DNA of 57,625 nt from Candidatus Zixiibacteriota bacterium (GCA_019038695.1 JAHOYZ010000026.1:1-57625); one strand, 5' to 3'. Shown: positions 1 through 7,690, numbered from the stretch's first letter. Notes: generated from the letters alone by a model not told the origin. Numbers and translations are program-made.

Positions 1-217
1 TGTGACTGTCGAAATTCAATTCTCGATAAGGCATTAGGTGTCTCCTTTGTGGGTCATTGAAAACTCTAGGATACACCTTTTGTCTTTTACACACTTCTAA
101 AGATATTACCTCAGCCAGTTTGTATTTCAGCATGAATATCCCTGCTGTCTCCAAGGTAACATCGAAAATGAAACCATACATCGAGTAGTGCGTAGTATTA
201 GTTGGAGGAATGATGAT

Positions 218-475
218 ATGCTCAAAGCTATAGCGATTGTTTTTCTGGTAATGGTTGCTCTCAGTTTTCTAGGCTTGGGTGGCTTCGGAGTGCTGATAGG
301 GCTGATTGGCGGAATTTTCGGACTCATCGGAGGTTTGATTGGAGGATTGATCGGACTGGTCGGTGGCATCTTCGGAGCCCTGTTCGGTGTTGCATTTGGA
401 TTGCTTGGACTGTTTGCCCCAATTATCGTCCTGGTGCTAATCGTTGGCGGCGTTCTGCATTTGATCGCAGCCTGA
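218..475 (+). CDS. Small glycine-rich hydrophobic membrane protein
   Basis: The ATG at 218 follows a GGAGG ribosome site at 204-208 at normal spacing, so I prefer it to the upstream GTG at 188. The 85-residue product is almost wholly hydrophobic. It opens with a membrane segment (LKAIAIVFLVMVALSFLGL), continues with a glycine-isoleucine-leucine repeat (GGxxGxIGG type), and ends in another strongly hydrophobic stretch. It therefore probably sits in the inner membrane as two or three close-packed helices with glycine-zipper packing. I do not recognise a family and assign no function. It lies just before the tRNA-His gene, outside the island boundary, so it is probably host core sequence. Confidence 0.6.
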   Translation: MLKAIAIVFLVMVALSFLGLGGFGVLIGLIGGIFGLIGGLIGGLIGLVGGIFGALFGVAFGLLGLFAPIIVLVLIVGGVLHLIAA

Positions 476-570
476 GCGGGAAGCTGTGCTCTTTACGAAT
501 CACAGATTTCACTGAATCCTTAGGATCCGCCCTGCATCAGTGTTCGGCGATCAGACAACGAGCAAATTTC

Positions 571-598
571 TTGACTTATTCGTTAAAAGAGATACTAT
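571..598 (+). promoter_or_regulatory. Sigma-70-type promoter of tRNA-His
   Basis: A TTGACT box (571-576) and a TACTAT box (593-598) are separated by 16 bases. The predicted start near 605 is only a few bases before the tRNA, which gives the very short leader expected of a tRNA transcript. Confidence 0.6.
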
Positions 599-608
599 GG
601 CTGTACGA

Positions 609-682
609 GCTGGGGTAGCTCAGTTGGTTAGAGCGCCTGATTGTGGATCAGGAGGTCGGCAGTTCAACCCTGCCCCCCAGTA
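609..682 (+). tRNA. tRNA-His (anticodon GTG)
   Basis: The cloverleaf can be traced by eye. Acceptor stem is 609-615 with 675-681, D stem 618-621 with 631-634, anticodon stem 636-640 with 648-652 around loop TTGTGGA (anticodon GTG), and T stem 658-662 with 670-674 around TTCAACC. No CCA is encoded. Two things are odd for a bacterial tRNA-His. The base before the first pair is A608 rather than the usual G-1, and the discriminator is A682 rather than C73. The first pair is also a G-T wobble. The last 11 bases are the att core of the inserted islands, so the 3' end may be element-derived. Confidence 0.85.
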
Positions 683-2350
683 TGTCTTTAAGCGCAAATC
701 ACCCTTCTTTCCTACCGCAACCTCAAGCAGCCCACCGATTTTCGCGTTTGATGTGGCCCGCAAATACTTGACGCCGTCTATCATACTGGGTTCGAGTGTG
801 AAGTGTCCAACCAAGGCCATAAGTCTCGCCCGAGCGGTCGAGATATCTGTTTCCATCAGTTCCTTGAGGCGATCAAGCCAGCCATCGACCCATTTTTTGT
901 CAACCTTGAGCTTGTCATAATCATACTTGGAATTGAGAAGAGACTGCTGCCTGTCAATCTCGCTCCTGCGACTCTCAATATCCGTTAGACGGGACATCAA
1001 CATGTCCGAAGCTGTACCCTTCTCGATAGCTGAGATTATGTTTGCCGCCTTCTTCGAGAGTTCCTCTCGCTCCAGAACAATGGAGTCAGCATTCTCACGA
1101 AGATGCTTCAGCCTGGCTTTAAGCTTTCGATTAACCTTCTCCATAATCGCTGTTAGTACGGGCGGACTCAAAAGGTCATTCTGAATATCAGACAGAATCT
1201 TGTCTTCAATCTCAAGCATTCTCACCTTGAAGTTGTTGCTGCAGGCAGCCTGTCCCCGGTGGTTGTTCGTTCCGCACGCAAACAGCGGATTCGGGCGATC
1301 CCCCCCGGTAACAATCACATAACTGCCGCCGCATTCATGGCATCGCATCATACCTGAAAAAAGAAAACGTGAACGACGCCGGTGAGTGGGCTGTTTCGTC
1401 TTTCTCTTCCCGGCCGCGAGCTTTGTCTCCACAGCTTCCCAAGTAGCATCATCGATAATGGCTAATTCAGGCTGTGGATTAGCTGTCCATTCGCTTCGTG
1501 GCTTAGGCACACGTTTCCTTTGGCCGGTTGCCGGATTAGTGATCCAGCCGGTCTTATTGAACGTCCAGTCGCCTTTGTACTTCGCACTCTTTAGTATTGA
1601 GCGAACGGTGCCTGGAAGCCAGGACGGCTTCCCCTTACCGCGCTTGAGCTGACTCGCATTGTAAGGAGGAAGATAGCCCTTTTCATTTAGAAGATGTGTG
1701 ATTTCGCGGACACTCAGACCATCAACAAAGAGACCGTATAGTTCGCGAACAATACTCGCTTGGTCGTCGTCGATCAAAATACGAGTTCCCATCACCTTCG
1801 TTTGCCCGGTCTTTCTGTCAATAGCACCGGACGGGTCGAGCACCTTCTCATAGCTGTAGCCATAGAGACGCCCACCCGCATTGTATCCTCTGATGGCTTG
1901 GCCACGCATACCGCGAAGCGTCTTGTCCGCTATGTCGGCCCGGGTCTGATCGTCGAAAATGCTATTGAAGCCGACGCTTAGTCTCGCCTGTTTCTCCTTT
2001 GTGTCAATGCGCTGGGTCACGAAATATATCTGGACACCCCAGAACTGAAGCTGCTTAATAAGCCTGCTGGTCTCCCCCATATCACGAGACAGACGGCTCG
2101 TATCGTCTATTAGCACATACTCAAATGATCGCCGATCCTGGCTGGCAGCATCCAGTAGTTTGCTCAGTCCCACACGACCGAACACAGTCGCGCCAGATTT
2201 TTTTTCATCAACATACGTATGTTCATCCAGCACAACCCAGCCCTTCTTCTCTGCCAAATCACGGCAGTTCCGAACCTGATCGTCAATAGACGTGTCACGC
2301 TGAAGTTCGGAAGAATATCTTGCGTAGATGGCACACCGCATAGTATTCAT
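620..2350 (-). CDS. Large serine recombinase (site-specific integrase) whose C-terminus runs into tRNA-His
   Basis: This is the DNA integrase of island 1. The start at 2350 is chosen because an AGGAGG site precedes it and the protein then begins directly with the resolvase fold (CAIYARYSSE, catalytic Ser13). Next come a recombinase domain (about 170-300) and a recombinase zinc ribbon (CHECGGSYVIV to a second Cys pair in CGTNNHRGQAAC). A coiled coil follows (MEKVNRKLKARLKHLRENA region), then a conserved end GGLLEVAVGKKGDLRLKTYWGA. The last 20 residues are the antisense reading of the tRNA. The circular element would instead supply a different tail, found at the far end of the island at 10667-10737. 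Confidence 0.93.
   Translation of the reverse strand: MNTMRCAIYARYSSELQRDTSIDDQVRNCRDLAEKKGWVVLDEHTYVDEKKSGATVFGRVGLSKLLDAASQDRRSFEYVLIDDTSRLSRDMGETSRLIKQLQFWGVQIYFVTQRIDTKEKQARLSVGFNSIFDDQTRADIADKTLRGMRGQAIRGYNAGGRLYGYSYEKVLDPSGAIDRKTGQTKVMGTRILIDDDQASIVRELYGLFVDGLSVREITHLLNEKGYLPPYNASQLKRGKGKPSWLPGTVRSILKSAKYKGDWTFNKTGWITNPATGQRKRVPKPRSEWTANPQPELAIIDDATWEAVETKLAAGKRKTKQPTHRRRSRFLFSGMMRCHECGGSYVIVTGGDRPNPLFACGTNNHRGQAACSNNFKVRMLEIEDKILSDIQNDLLSPPVLTAIMEKVNRKLKARLKHLRENADSIVLEREELSKKAANIISAIEKGTASDMLMSRLTDIESRRSEIDRQQSLLNSKYDYDKLKVDKKWVDGWLDRLKELMETDISTARARLMALVGHFTLEPSMIDGVKYLRATSNAKIGGLLEVAVGKKGDLRLKTYWGAGLNCRPPDPQSGALTN
672..682 (+). repeat. att core copy 1 (left end of island 1, inside tRNA-His)
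   Basis: GCCCCCCAGTA is identical to 10740-10750 and 13340-13350. It is the last 11 bases of the tRNA. To its right the sequence becomes the 3' coding end of the serine recombinase. I read it as the left junction made by recombinase-driven integration. Confidence 0.75.
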
Positions 2351-2662
2351 ACTGTAGCAGACCTCCTGCTCGGAGTGCAAGATAAAACCAAGGTCTTGAG
2401 CATGGCCGAAGCATTCAGAGAGATTGGGGTTTGAGCGGGGCATACACAAGAAGTGCAGCCCCGCCACTGATTGAATAACTGCCTCAGATCAGGTGAGAGT
2501 GAGGATGCACTCTCTTCAAACCCAAAGATTGAACCAAAAACTGACACGACCACCTGCTTTAACCCATTTCTCAGTATGGCCTTATTCATAGGGGACACTG
2601 GTAGTTGGTGAATAGTCACTGGTCCCTCGTAAAGAGTAGGAAGTAATGAGGAATTCACCTTC

Positions 2663-3094
2663 TCAGTGCCCTCCAGTAATTGGCTCGATGAGCGTATCTA
2701 CAACTGAGTATCCCATGGATGGTGGATAGGGTTCGCCGTTTGGGAAGCATTTCTTCCTGTCTCGCACCAGCGCGCGAAAAGCCCTGTTCAAGAATACCTT
2801 GGGAGACCTTCTCTCATTTTTCTTGGGTCGTGCACCATTCGCGATTACCCATTGTTCACAATACTTGGTTCGGAATGACATAGTCCGAAGGTCGCCTGAG
2901 TCAGGAATCGGGCACATCAACTTGACCATTGTTCCCTCGTAATTCTCATCGTCAATCACTCTGAAATGAATGTACATACGTAATCCCGGTCCCCAGCCCG
3001 AAGGTCCCTTCTCGGCCTTACAGCCAACAAGCATGTACTCACCTGGCGGTATCCATTCGGGCAACTCCTTGGTTTGCTGTTCGTCACCAGCCAT
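2663..3094 (-). CDS. Hypothetical island protein, conserved phage/ICE type
   Basis: A 143-residue soluble protein reading ELPEWIPPGEYMLVGCKAEKGPSGWGPG near the start and SVVDTLIEPITG at the end. The pattern (PPGEY, K-WG-G, a beta-rich middle, a Lys/Arg-rich region RPKKNERRSPKVFLNRAFRALVRDRKK, then YSVVD) resembles short proteins I associate with mobile elements that also carry a DUF5659-like partner, which is present just upstream. No catalytic motif is visible. It is the last gene before the serine recombinase in a minus-strand run. Function is unknown; a DNA-binding role is only a guess from the basic segment. Confidence 0.6.
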   Translation of the reverse strand: MAGDEQQTKELPEWIPPGEYMLVGCKAEKGPSGWGPGLRMYIHFRVIDDENYEGTMVKLMCPIPDSGDLRTMSFRTKYCEQWVIANGARPKKNERRSPKVFLNRAFRALVRDRKKCFPNGEPYPPSMGYSVVDTLIEPITGGH

Positions 3095-3174
3095 TAGTGG
3101 ATGGCCATTCGATCGGATTCAATCCATCTCTATCCATTCTCAACTCTCCATCTTATCTCATTTGGTGTCCGCCC

Positions 3175-3441
3175 TCAGTTCCGTTTCGCTTCAAACACAG
3201 CCGCCTTCAAATTGGATAGCGTGTTGTTGTACGCCAGCGCAGACACTTGGCCTTGGCCACTGAAAAAGGCCGCAACCTGGTCTTGTGTCGGCTCAGGTGT
3301 CAAAGAAAAAACTACCTGCTGTCCACCATCGGGGCAGTACGCACGCTCAAGGATAGATACTTTGCTGGTGATTAGGTATGCTGCGAGATTGAGTTTGTCA
3401 GTCTCATAGACGCTTGATTGGACTGTCCTCGATTTTGTCAT
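3175..3441 (-). CDS. DUF5659-like small island protein
   Basis: An 88-residue protein preceded by a good GGAGG ribosome site six bases before the ATG at 3441. The sequence TDKLNLAAYLITSKVSILER, then QQVVFSLTPEP and a closing NTLSNLKAAVFEAK, fits the short one-domain proteins labelled DUF5659: an LAAYL helix, a middle beta strand, and an end helix with L-N-LK. The biochemical role of this family is not known to me. Its first codons overlap the end of a 55-codon frame at 3404-3571, suggesting translational coupling within the island operon. Confidence 0.6.
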   Translation of the reverse strand: MTKSRTVQSSVYETDKLNLAAYLITSKVSILERAYCPDGGQQVVFSLTPEPTQDQVAAFFSGQGQVSALAYNNTLSNLKAAVFEAKRN

Positions 3442-3571
3442 TCATATCCTCCGATTCTGTATCTCGTTCGATTTCCTTCAATCTCATCTCTACCATGGCA
3501 TCAGCCAGCACATCGATGAACCCGTTCCAGGCGGGGTCATCCGTTATCTTTCTTGAATCGACCTTTTCCAT
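3404..3571 (-). CDS. Small hypothetical ORF overlapping the DUF5659-like gene
   Basis: A 55-codon frame reads MEKVDSRKITDDPAWNGF, then a helix-like acidic/basic segment (LADAMVEMRLKEIERDTE), and stops inside the next gene after IKRL. Its end contains the ribosome site and start codon of the DUF5659-like gene, as in coupled phage genes. No clear ribosome site lies before its own ATG, and the frame is open about 15 more codons upstream (AFVIDKNQARAILPC), so the true start may be a non-ATG codon. Real coding is plausible, not proven. Confidence 0.4.
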   Translation of the reverse strand: MEKVDSRKITDDPAWNGFIDVLADAMVEMRLKEIERDTESEDMNDKIEDSPIKRL

Positions 3572-3678
3572 ACAAGGCAGTATCGCCCGTGCTTGATTCT
3601 TATCAATGACAAAGGCACATTTGGAGGACGCGGAATGGAGGACTTTGGGGGATTTTGGGGGACAGGCGGACGAGTCTG

Positions 3679-4488
3679 CTATTCGACCCTTGATTTGGCT
3701 ACATCAATGTCAAATCTGTAGCTGTTCGTGAACCGTTGGCCTTGATCGTTCTTCTGATTGTTGACGAGCTTGTTTAGCGGTGGATAGTGCTTGAACAAGT
3801 CCTTCATCGCCTTTTTCGGATTTTGTGGATCGACCTTCTTGAGCAGTTTCTTGCGATCTATGAACTTCTTTCCGCTCTTCCGAACTTCGATCATGTATGC
3901 AACTGCGGCAACAATGTGTGGCGGGTATTGCCTGCGCGGTTTCTCGCCGTCAAAGCTAATCTGGGCGAAGTCGCGATTGACGACAACAACCGACTTCTCC
4001 GGCGATTCTTTGGCTTCATCCGCGAGCGGAACTTCTGTTCGATCGGTATCATCAGGAGCCAACTCTTCCAGAATTATCGCTTCCAACATGAGACTGCAGC
4101 CTTTCAAATATGTAAATGCCTCATGGTATTCCCTGCTCGCTCTGTGGTGATCGAAGTTTTCGAAGTAGGCCAAGAACTGCTGCAACTCGGCCGTCGGCTT
4201 GTTTCGTCTTGGCTGGCTCCGATCGTCAGATAGATAGTATTCGATTGTAACAAACTGTAAGCCATCGCGTTCATTGATGATGCGCTGAAAATTCTGTATG
4301 GGGACGTCGTACCATTCGGCCAAGAACTCATTGACAGCCATTGGCAGATGGCGCGTGATCTTATAACGCCGCGCGTTCCTGTCGGGGCTAAATGCAGGGA
4401 TGTCACTTTCGGCAGTTAGGGCATCCTGGACGGATTGGTACAGTCGCTTAATCAGTGGCAGTTTCGATTTAGGGGATTTGTACGGCAT
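3679..4488 (-). CDS. Hypothetical island protein with basic termini
   Basis: About 270 residues from MPYKSPKSKLPLIKRLYQ. The start is uncertain: ATG codons at 4542 and 4563 are in frame but would overlap the upstream HTH gene by 53 or 74 bases, whereas 4488 begins right after its stop. The protein is hydrophilic. It has a basic N-terminus, a middle with acidic stretches (EELAPDDTDRTEVPLADEAKESPEK), and a Lys-rich C-terminal segment (KFIDRKKLLKKVDPQNPKKAMKDLFKHYPPLNKLV). I recognise no family. Its place directly behind an excisionase-like gene and a tyrosine recombinase would suit a replication or transfer accessory protein, but nothing in the sequence proves it. Confidence 0.65.
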   Translation of the reverse strand: MPYKSPKSKLPLIKRLYQSVQDALTAESDIPAFSPDRNARRYKITRHLPMAVNEFLAEWYDVPIQNFQRIINERDGLQFVTIEYYLSDDRSQPRRNKPTAELQQFLAYFENFDHHRASREYHEAFTYLKGCSLMLEAIILEELAPDDTDRTEVPLADEAKESPEKSVVVVNRDFAQISFDGEKPRRQYPPHIVAAVAYMIEVRKSGKKFIDRKKLLKKVDPQNPKKAMKDLFKHYPPLNKLVNNQKNDQGQRFTNSYRFDIDVAKSRVE

Positions 4489-4489
4489 C

Positions 4490-4720
4490 TTAACGGTCTC
4501 GCTTTCCGAAGCTCGACTTCTTTTTGATCTCTCTGATTTCATCTTTTCCCAAGCCCCGGACACGGCTTAGATAGTCCTCAACATCCGAACGTCGAAACCG
4601 CTTGGAGTTGCCTATGATATGAACGGGCAGCTCGCCGCGATCGACCATCCGATATATGGTGTACTGATTCAATTCCAGCAACGCGGCCAGTTCCTTGACT
4701 GTATAGAACTCCTTCTCCAT
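4490..4720 (-). CDS. Excisionase-type helix-turn-helix DNA-binding protein
   Basis: A 76-residue protein of the HTH_17 / MerR-like excisionase kind. FYTVKELAALLELNQYTIYRMVDRGELPVHIIGNSKRFRRSDVEDYLSRV is the canonical winged-helix pattern: recognition helix NQYTIYRMVDRG, wing IGNSKRF, closing helix DVEDYL. A basic tail (EIKKKSSFGKRDR) follows. Such proteins bend DNA at attachment sites and set the direction of recombination, or repress. It starts six bases after the tyrosine recombinase stop, so the two are almost surely co-transcribed and probably work together. Confidence 0.85.
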   Translation of the reverse strand: MEKEFYTVKELAALLELNQYTIYRMVDRGELPVHIIGNSKRFRRSDVEDYLSRVRGLGKDEIREIKKKSSFGKRDR

Positions 4721-4726
4721 TGTGCC

Positions 4727-5311
4727 TCACATATTCAAGATGGCATTGTCGATCTCTTCCTGCTTAAAGGACAGATACGACATGGTTGAATTGATATTCT
4801 TATGGCCTAATGCCCTTGCGACTTTGCCGATGTTTCCCCCGAGAGCATTGTACGCTCTATCAGCGAAAGTCTTCCTCATGGTATGGGTACCGAGCTTCCC
4901 GGTGAACTCGTTTGCCTCGTATGCATCATGCAAAATATGCCATGCGGAGGTGCCGGTGATCGGCCGGTTCTGGCCCTTACGACTTTGAAACAGAAAGGTG
5001 TCATCCTTGCTGTAGCCCAGATCATGGAGCTGTTCGATCCAGTCCGCCAGGGCGGCCTTAGCCTCCTGGTGCAGCGGGACACAGCGACCCTCAGTTTTCT
5101 TCTTCATGTTGCGACGCTCAACATAAACCCGATCGACCAGTTGGCCAGCGTGAACTACATCACGAAGCCGCAATGATAGAAGCTCGGCAACCCTGAAGCC
5201 AGTCTTCAGGCCCAGGATGAACAGCGCACGGTCACGAGCGGCATACTTGCCGGCAAATGACCTCTTGGCGATAGCCTCTTCTTCGATCGTTAGTGGTCGG
5301 CAGCCCTTCAT
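4727..5311 (-). CDS. Tyrosine recombinase, catalytic domain only
   Basis: From MKGCRPLTIEEE the product has about 194 residues and is nearly all catalytic domain of the phage-integrase family. The active-site set is complete: Arg40 in TGFRVAELL, H143xxR146 in HTMRKTF, His170 in ALGHKN, and Tyr179 in TMSYLSF. The usual N-terminal SAM-like core-binding domain (about 80-100 residues) is missing. This resembles short integrases of inverton or integron-like elements more than XerC/D. It heads a minus-strand operon with a good promoter at 5411-5439. Its presence in an island whose boundaries fit a serine recombinase suggests a second activity, such as inversion or resolution, rather than island integration. 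Confidence 0.88.
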   Translation of the reverse strand: MKGCRPLTIEEEAIAKRSFAGKYAARDRALFILGLKTGFRVAELLSLRLRDVVHAGQLVDRVYVERRNMKKKTEGRCVPLHQEAKAALADWIEQLHDLGYSKDDTFLFQSRKGQNRPITGTSAWHILHDAYEANEFTGKLGTHTMRKTFADRAYNALGGNIGKVARALGHKNINSTMSYLSFKQEEIDNAILNM

Positions 5312-5410
5312 GTGGGAAATCTCCAATCTATCTAATATGATCCAAATCCACTCTCTTCTGACCAAATCTACGGATCGAGGGCAGTTAAGTCAACAACTTT
5401 TTACTACTTT

Positions 5411-5439
5411 ATACTACATATTATGGCATATTGTGACAA
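5411..5439 (-). promoter_or_regulatory. Sigma-70-type promoter of the tyrosine recombinase operon
   Basis: On the minus strand TTGTCA (5439-5434) and TAGTAT (5416-5411) are 17 bases apart, about 100 bases before the recombinase start at 5311. The surrounding A+T-rich block has repeated TACTAC/TACTTT words that could also be protein-binding sites. Confidence 0.5.
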
Positions 5440-5523
5440 ATCGCAGCTTTTGGCGAAAGCTGTTATTCAAATCCATCCACCCCAGAGCTACCCCCAATTA
5501 GCCGTATTGACTATTTTTGATGT

Positions 5524-6102
5524 CTATTTGGACTTGGGTTTCTTGCGAACTTGTCTGACGGCCCACACAATGGTTCGAAGGAACAGAAAGAACGGATAGA
5601 GCGAGAATACCGTTACCTTTTGCAACCAATCGGCTCGCATTACACGATCATTGTAGGCTTGGTGGTTGTCGTATTGCTCGATCCAACGCCGTAATCCGAG
5701 CACTCGAAGACTATCTCGTTGACGAGTGAGTACGGTGTCGGGAAGAGTAAAGTAAGCGGGATTCTCTGACAGTAGCAGTTTGAGGCTATCGAACGCATTC
5801 CGCTCACTATCGTTAAGGCATTTGCCAAGTTCACCTGAAACGCTCAACCTCCCCTGCATCATTTCTTCGAGATCAATATCCACGAGCAACGAAGCAGTGC
5901 TACCAATCGACTCCTCACCACCAACAGCAAGGTGCTTCTCAAAAACTCCACGGTTTCTCTCAATTGGACTTGGCATCCGGATGGGTTGTTCAACCACAGG
6001 TCCTCTTGCCATATAGAAGACCGCTGTCGCCAACAGGAAACTGCCGACCGCGAACCCCAACAGATATAGCCATTCTCTGGCGACCACTCTCTTCCAGCTC
6101 AT
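5524..6102 (-). CDS. Hypothetical membrane protein with two transmembrane segments
   Basis: Counting from MSWKRVV (6102), the product has about 192 residues. It has an N-terminal membrane helix (YLLGFAVGSFLLATAVFYMA) and a second near the C-terminus (VTVFSLYPFFLFLRTIVWAV), then a basic tail (RQVRKKPKSK). The loop between them is about 120 residues and rather acidic, so by the positive-inside rule both ends are cytoplasmic and the loop is outside. I do not recognise the family. It lies upstream of the tyrosine recombinase promoter as a separate unit of the island. Confidence 0.6.
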   Translation of the reverse strand: MSWKRVVAREWLYLLGFAVGSFLLATAVFYMARGPVVEQPIRMPSPIERNRGVFEKHLAVGGEESIGSTASLLVDIDLEEMMQGRLSVSGELGKCLNDSERNAFDSLKLLLSENPAYFTLPDTVLTRQRDSLRVLGLRRWIEQYDNHQAYNDRVMRADWLQKVTVFSLYPFFLFLRTIVWAVRQVRKKPKSK

Positions 6103-6242
6103 ACTGATAGCATAATGGATGTTGACCACCACAAGCAAGCGTTTCTCGGGCGTTCTGAGTGGGGCTATGCGCTTGTGGCCCCTAAACCCGGTGGAAGCCG
6201 CTCAGTAGGCAGCTCACGCGCTTAGAATGCGTCTGTGTGGCA

Positions 6243-6271
6243 TTGACAAGCCGGAATGCAAAGGGTATAGT
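6243..6271 (+). promoter_or_regulatory. Sigma-70-type promoter for the secreted protein at 6300
   Basis: A perfect TTGACA (6243-6248) and TATAGT (6266-6271) lie 17 bases apart. A short leader then carries AGGAG before the ATG at 6300. Confidence 0.7.
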
Positions 6272-6299
6272 TGAGAAACATCTAACACAGGAGAAAGAT

Positions 6300-6653
6300 A
6301 TGAAACGGGTAACAATTGTATTCTTGATGTTGGTGCTATGTGCTATGTCGGCACATGGCGACACCTCAGATAACCCCGATGGCAGAACTTGTATTCTTGC
6401 CGGTCTTACTTGTACAAATTGGGATTGGCGTTTAACAACGATACAGAACACTGAAATACAGTCACTAAACGATACGCGCGTTACGCCCATGATCGGTGCA
6501 ATTGTACCCGTCAGTAATTACTTAACGATAATAACAGAAGTACAATACTATAATGGCGAGCATGAACCTTGGGGGAGTACACCCGATCTGACCGTGGAAG
6601 TTACAGAAATAAACTTCTCTATATGTTTGAAAATGTATATAACCGGTCAGTGA
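6300..6653 (+). CDS. Small secreted hypothetical protein
   Basis: The start at 6300 is set by the AGGAG site and by the signal peptide that follows (MKRVTIVFLMLVLCAMSAHG, likely cut after AHG). The mature protein has about 97 residues, with two cysteines near its start (CILAGLTC) that could form a disulfide and one near its end. It has a beta-rich pattern (YLTIITEVQYYNG, DLTVEVTEINFSICLKMYITG). I know no family for it. It is the only plus-strand coding gene I accept in island 1 and has its own strong promoter, so it is probably expressed in the integrated state. Confidence 0.6.
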   Translation: MKRVTIVFLMLVLCAMSAHGDTSDNPDGRTCILAGLTCTNWDWRLTTIQNTEIQSLNDTRVTPMIGAIVPVSNYLTIITEVQYYNGEHEPWGSTPDLTVEVTEINFSICLKMYITGQ

Positions 6654-6680
6654 TATAATGCACCCCCGCTTCCCGGATCA

Positions 6681-6806
6681 GACAAATTGTCGCCAGATAT
6701 GGAAGCCGGAGTAACCGATCATCTGTGGAGTATTGAGGACATTGTGAAGCTACTCGAAGCCAAAGAGGCCCTCAAACAGGAAGGCGAGACCACATTAAGT
6801 TATTAA
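6681..6806 (+). pseudogene. Remnant of a transposase C-terminus
   Basis: The frame reading DKLSPDMEAGVTDHLWSIED and on to a TAA at 6804 matches the end typical of many insertion-sequence transposases (P-M-xAGVTDHLWSIEDIVxLLEA). No start, catalytic core or terminal repeat is present, so this is only a 40-codon leftover. The exact IS family cannot be told from this piece. It shows that an insertion sequence once sat next to the ncRNA and DUF3800 locus. Confidence 0.5.
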
Positions 6807-6823
6807 AGAACAGATAAAAGTAA

Positions 6824-6851
6824 TTGACAAACCGAATCTATCCGATATAAT
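6824..6851 (+). promoter_or_regulatory. Consensus sigma-70 promoter of the ncRNA candidate
   Basis: TTGACA (6824-6829) and TATAAT (6846-6851) are both perfect and 16 bases apart. No protein-coding frame follows. Transcription would begin near 6858, at the first base of a 7-bp closing stem. Confidence 0.8.
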
Positions 6852-6858
6852 AGTAATA

Positions 6859-6946
6859 GAAGTGCCGTAAATCCCTTGGAGGTGTGTCGCAGATGGCATA
6901 AGCTGCATTTGATGCAGTCGCCCTTCGGGTTGCACTTCTTTCTTTA
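6859..6946 (+). ncRNA. Candidate structured small RNA next to a DUF3800 gene
   Basis: Directly after a perfect promoter, an RNA of about 80 nt can be drawn. A closing stem GAAGTGC (6859-6865) pairs with GCACTTC (6932-6938). Inside are a hairpin CTGCAT-TTG-ATGCAG (6903-6917) and a short CCC-TTC-GGG hairpin (6921-6929). A U-rich tail (TTTCTTTA) after the closing stem could end transcription. The 3' end touches the 3' end of the convergent DUF3800 gene. Rfam holds several unrelated RNA families found beside DUF3800 genes (the DUF3800 motifs). That link is from memory, and I cannot say which, if any, this matches. Function is unknown. Confidence 0.6.
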
Positions 6947-7690
6947 TCCCCCTTGAAACCAAGCTTCTCCATGTTTGATTTTGGGAGCCAAGATGTCCAA
7001 GAACCGACTATCCCCATATTCGAACTTCCGAAATACAGACCAAGAGACGAAGTCTGCTATCCTGATACAGTAATTGGCCGCAGAGTCGCATGGATACATT
7101 TTGAACGCAACACTCTCAAACTTGGTCTTGGTGTATACGATCGTTGTCACATACGACTGGAAGTTCAATTTGGGGCGTATCTCCTTGTTTCTTTCATCAT
7201 AATAGAGATCAATATCCGCGTAGTCCCCCAAGTTAAGCTCGATAAGCTTCCCTGATAGGAAGTTGTACAGAACAAACGGCGGGGCTGTCTTGAGGTTGCG
7301 ATAGACATTCTGCTTCTTAATAGTTAGATAGTCAATTTCCATATCTGCCCTCGACAATTTGTCGAGCAGCAACATTGTCTGATCCTGGGGTCGATCCTTG
7401 TGTCTATATGAGCTGGGTATGTCTCTGTTCTTACTGGCCCCAAACAGAAGACTCGCCTTGATCTCGGTATCTTTGGGCCACCCGGCAGATATTTGGGCAG
7501 CACAGAACCTTTTGCAGATAGCCCGGATCTGATTCGGACCAGCAACCTTAACTAACGCGATATTGAATGTGGAAGAACTCCTGGGGCTTGTGAAGCCTGT
7601 CGAGTCCCCGCTTTCGTCCATGTAGAATCGCATATTGGGGGAATATAGCGATCCACTGGTGCACAAGTAAACAAATATCATTTTAGGCAT
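6944..7690 (-). CDS. DUF3800 domain protein
   Basis: A 248-residue protein with the DUF3800 hallmarks: the N-terminal FYMDESGDSTGF motif (an RNase H-like-fold first strand with acidic residues), a middle with conserved DLYYDERNKE, and a C-terminal RIADFVSWSVFRKFEYGD. The fold and conserved acidic residues suggest a nuclease or nucleic-acid-binding role, but this family is not well characterised. Many DUF3800 proteins start with MRFYMDE (here 7633), so the true start may lie 19 codons inside the frame; no clear ribosome site separates the options. The gene converges with the ncRNA candidate. Confidence 0.8.
   Translation of the reverse strand: MPKMIFVYLCTSGSLYSPNMRFYMDESGDSTGFTSPRSSSTFNIALVKVAGPNQIRAICKRFCAAQISAGWPKDTEIKASLLFGASKNRDIPSSYRHKDRPQDQTMLLLDKLSRADMEIDYLTIKKQNVYRNLKTAPPFVLYNFLSGKLIELNLGDYADIDLYYDERNKEIRPKLNFQSYVTTIVYTKTKFESVAFKMYPCDSAANYCIRIADFVSWSVFRKFEYGDSRFLDILAPKIKHGEAWFQGG

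Noticed and set aside
2347-2658. Minus-strand frame of 103 codons upstream of the serine recombinase
   Set aside because: It overlaps the recombinase start, has no ribosome site and reads like random sequence, with clusters of Ser, Cys and Arg.
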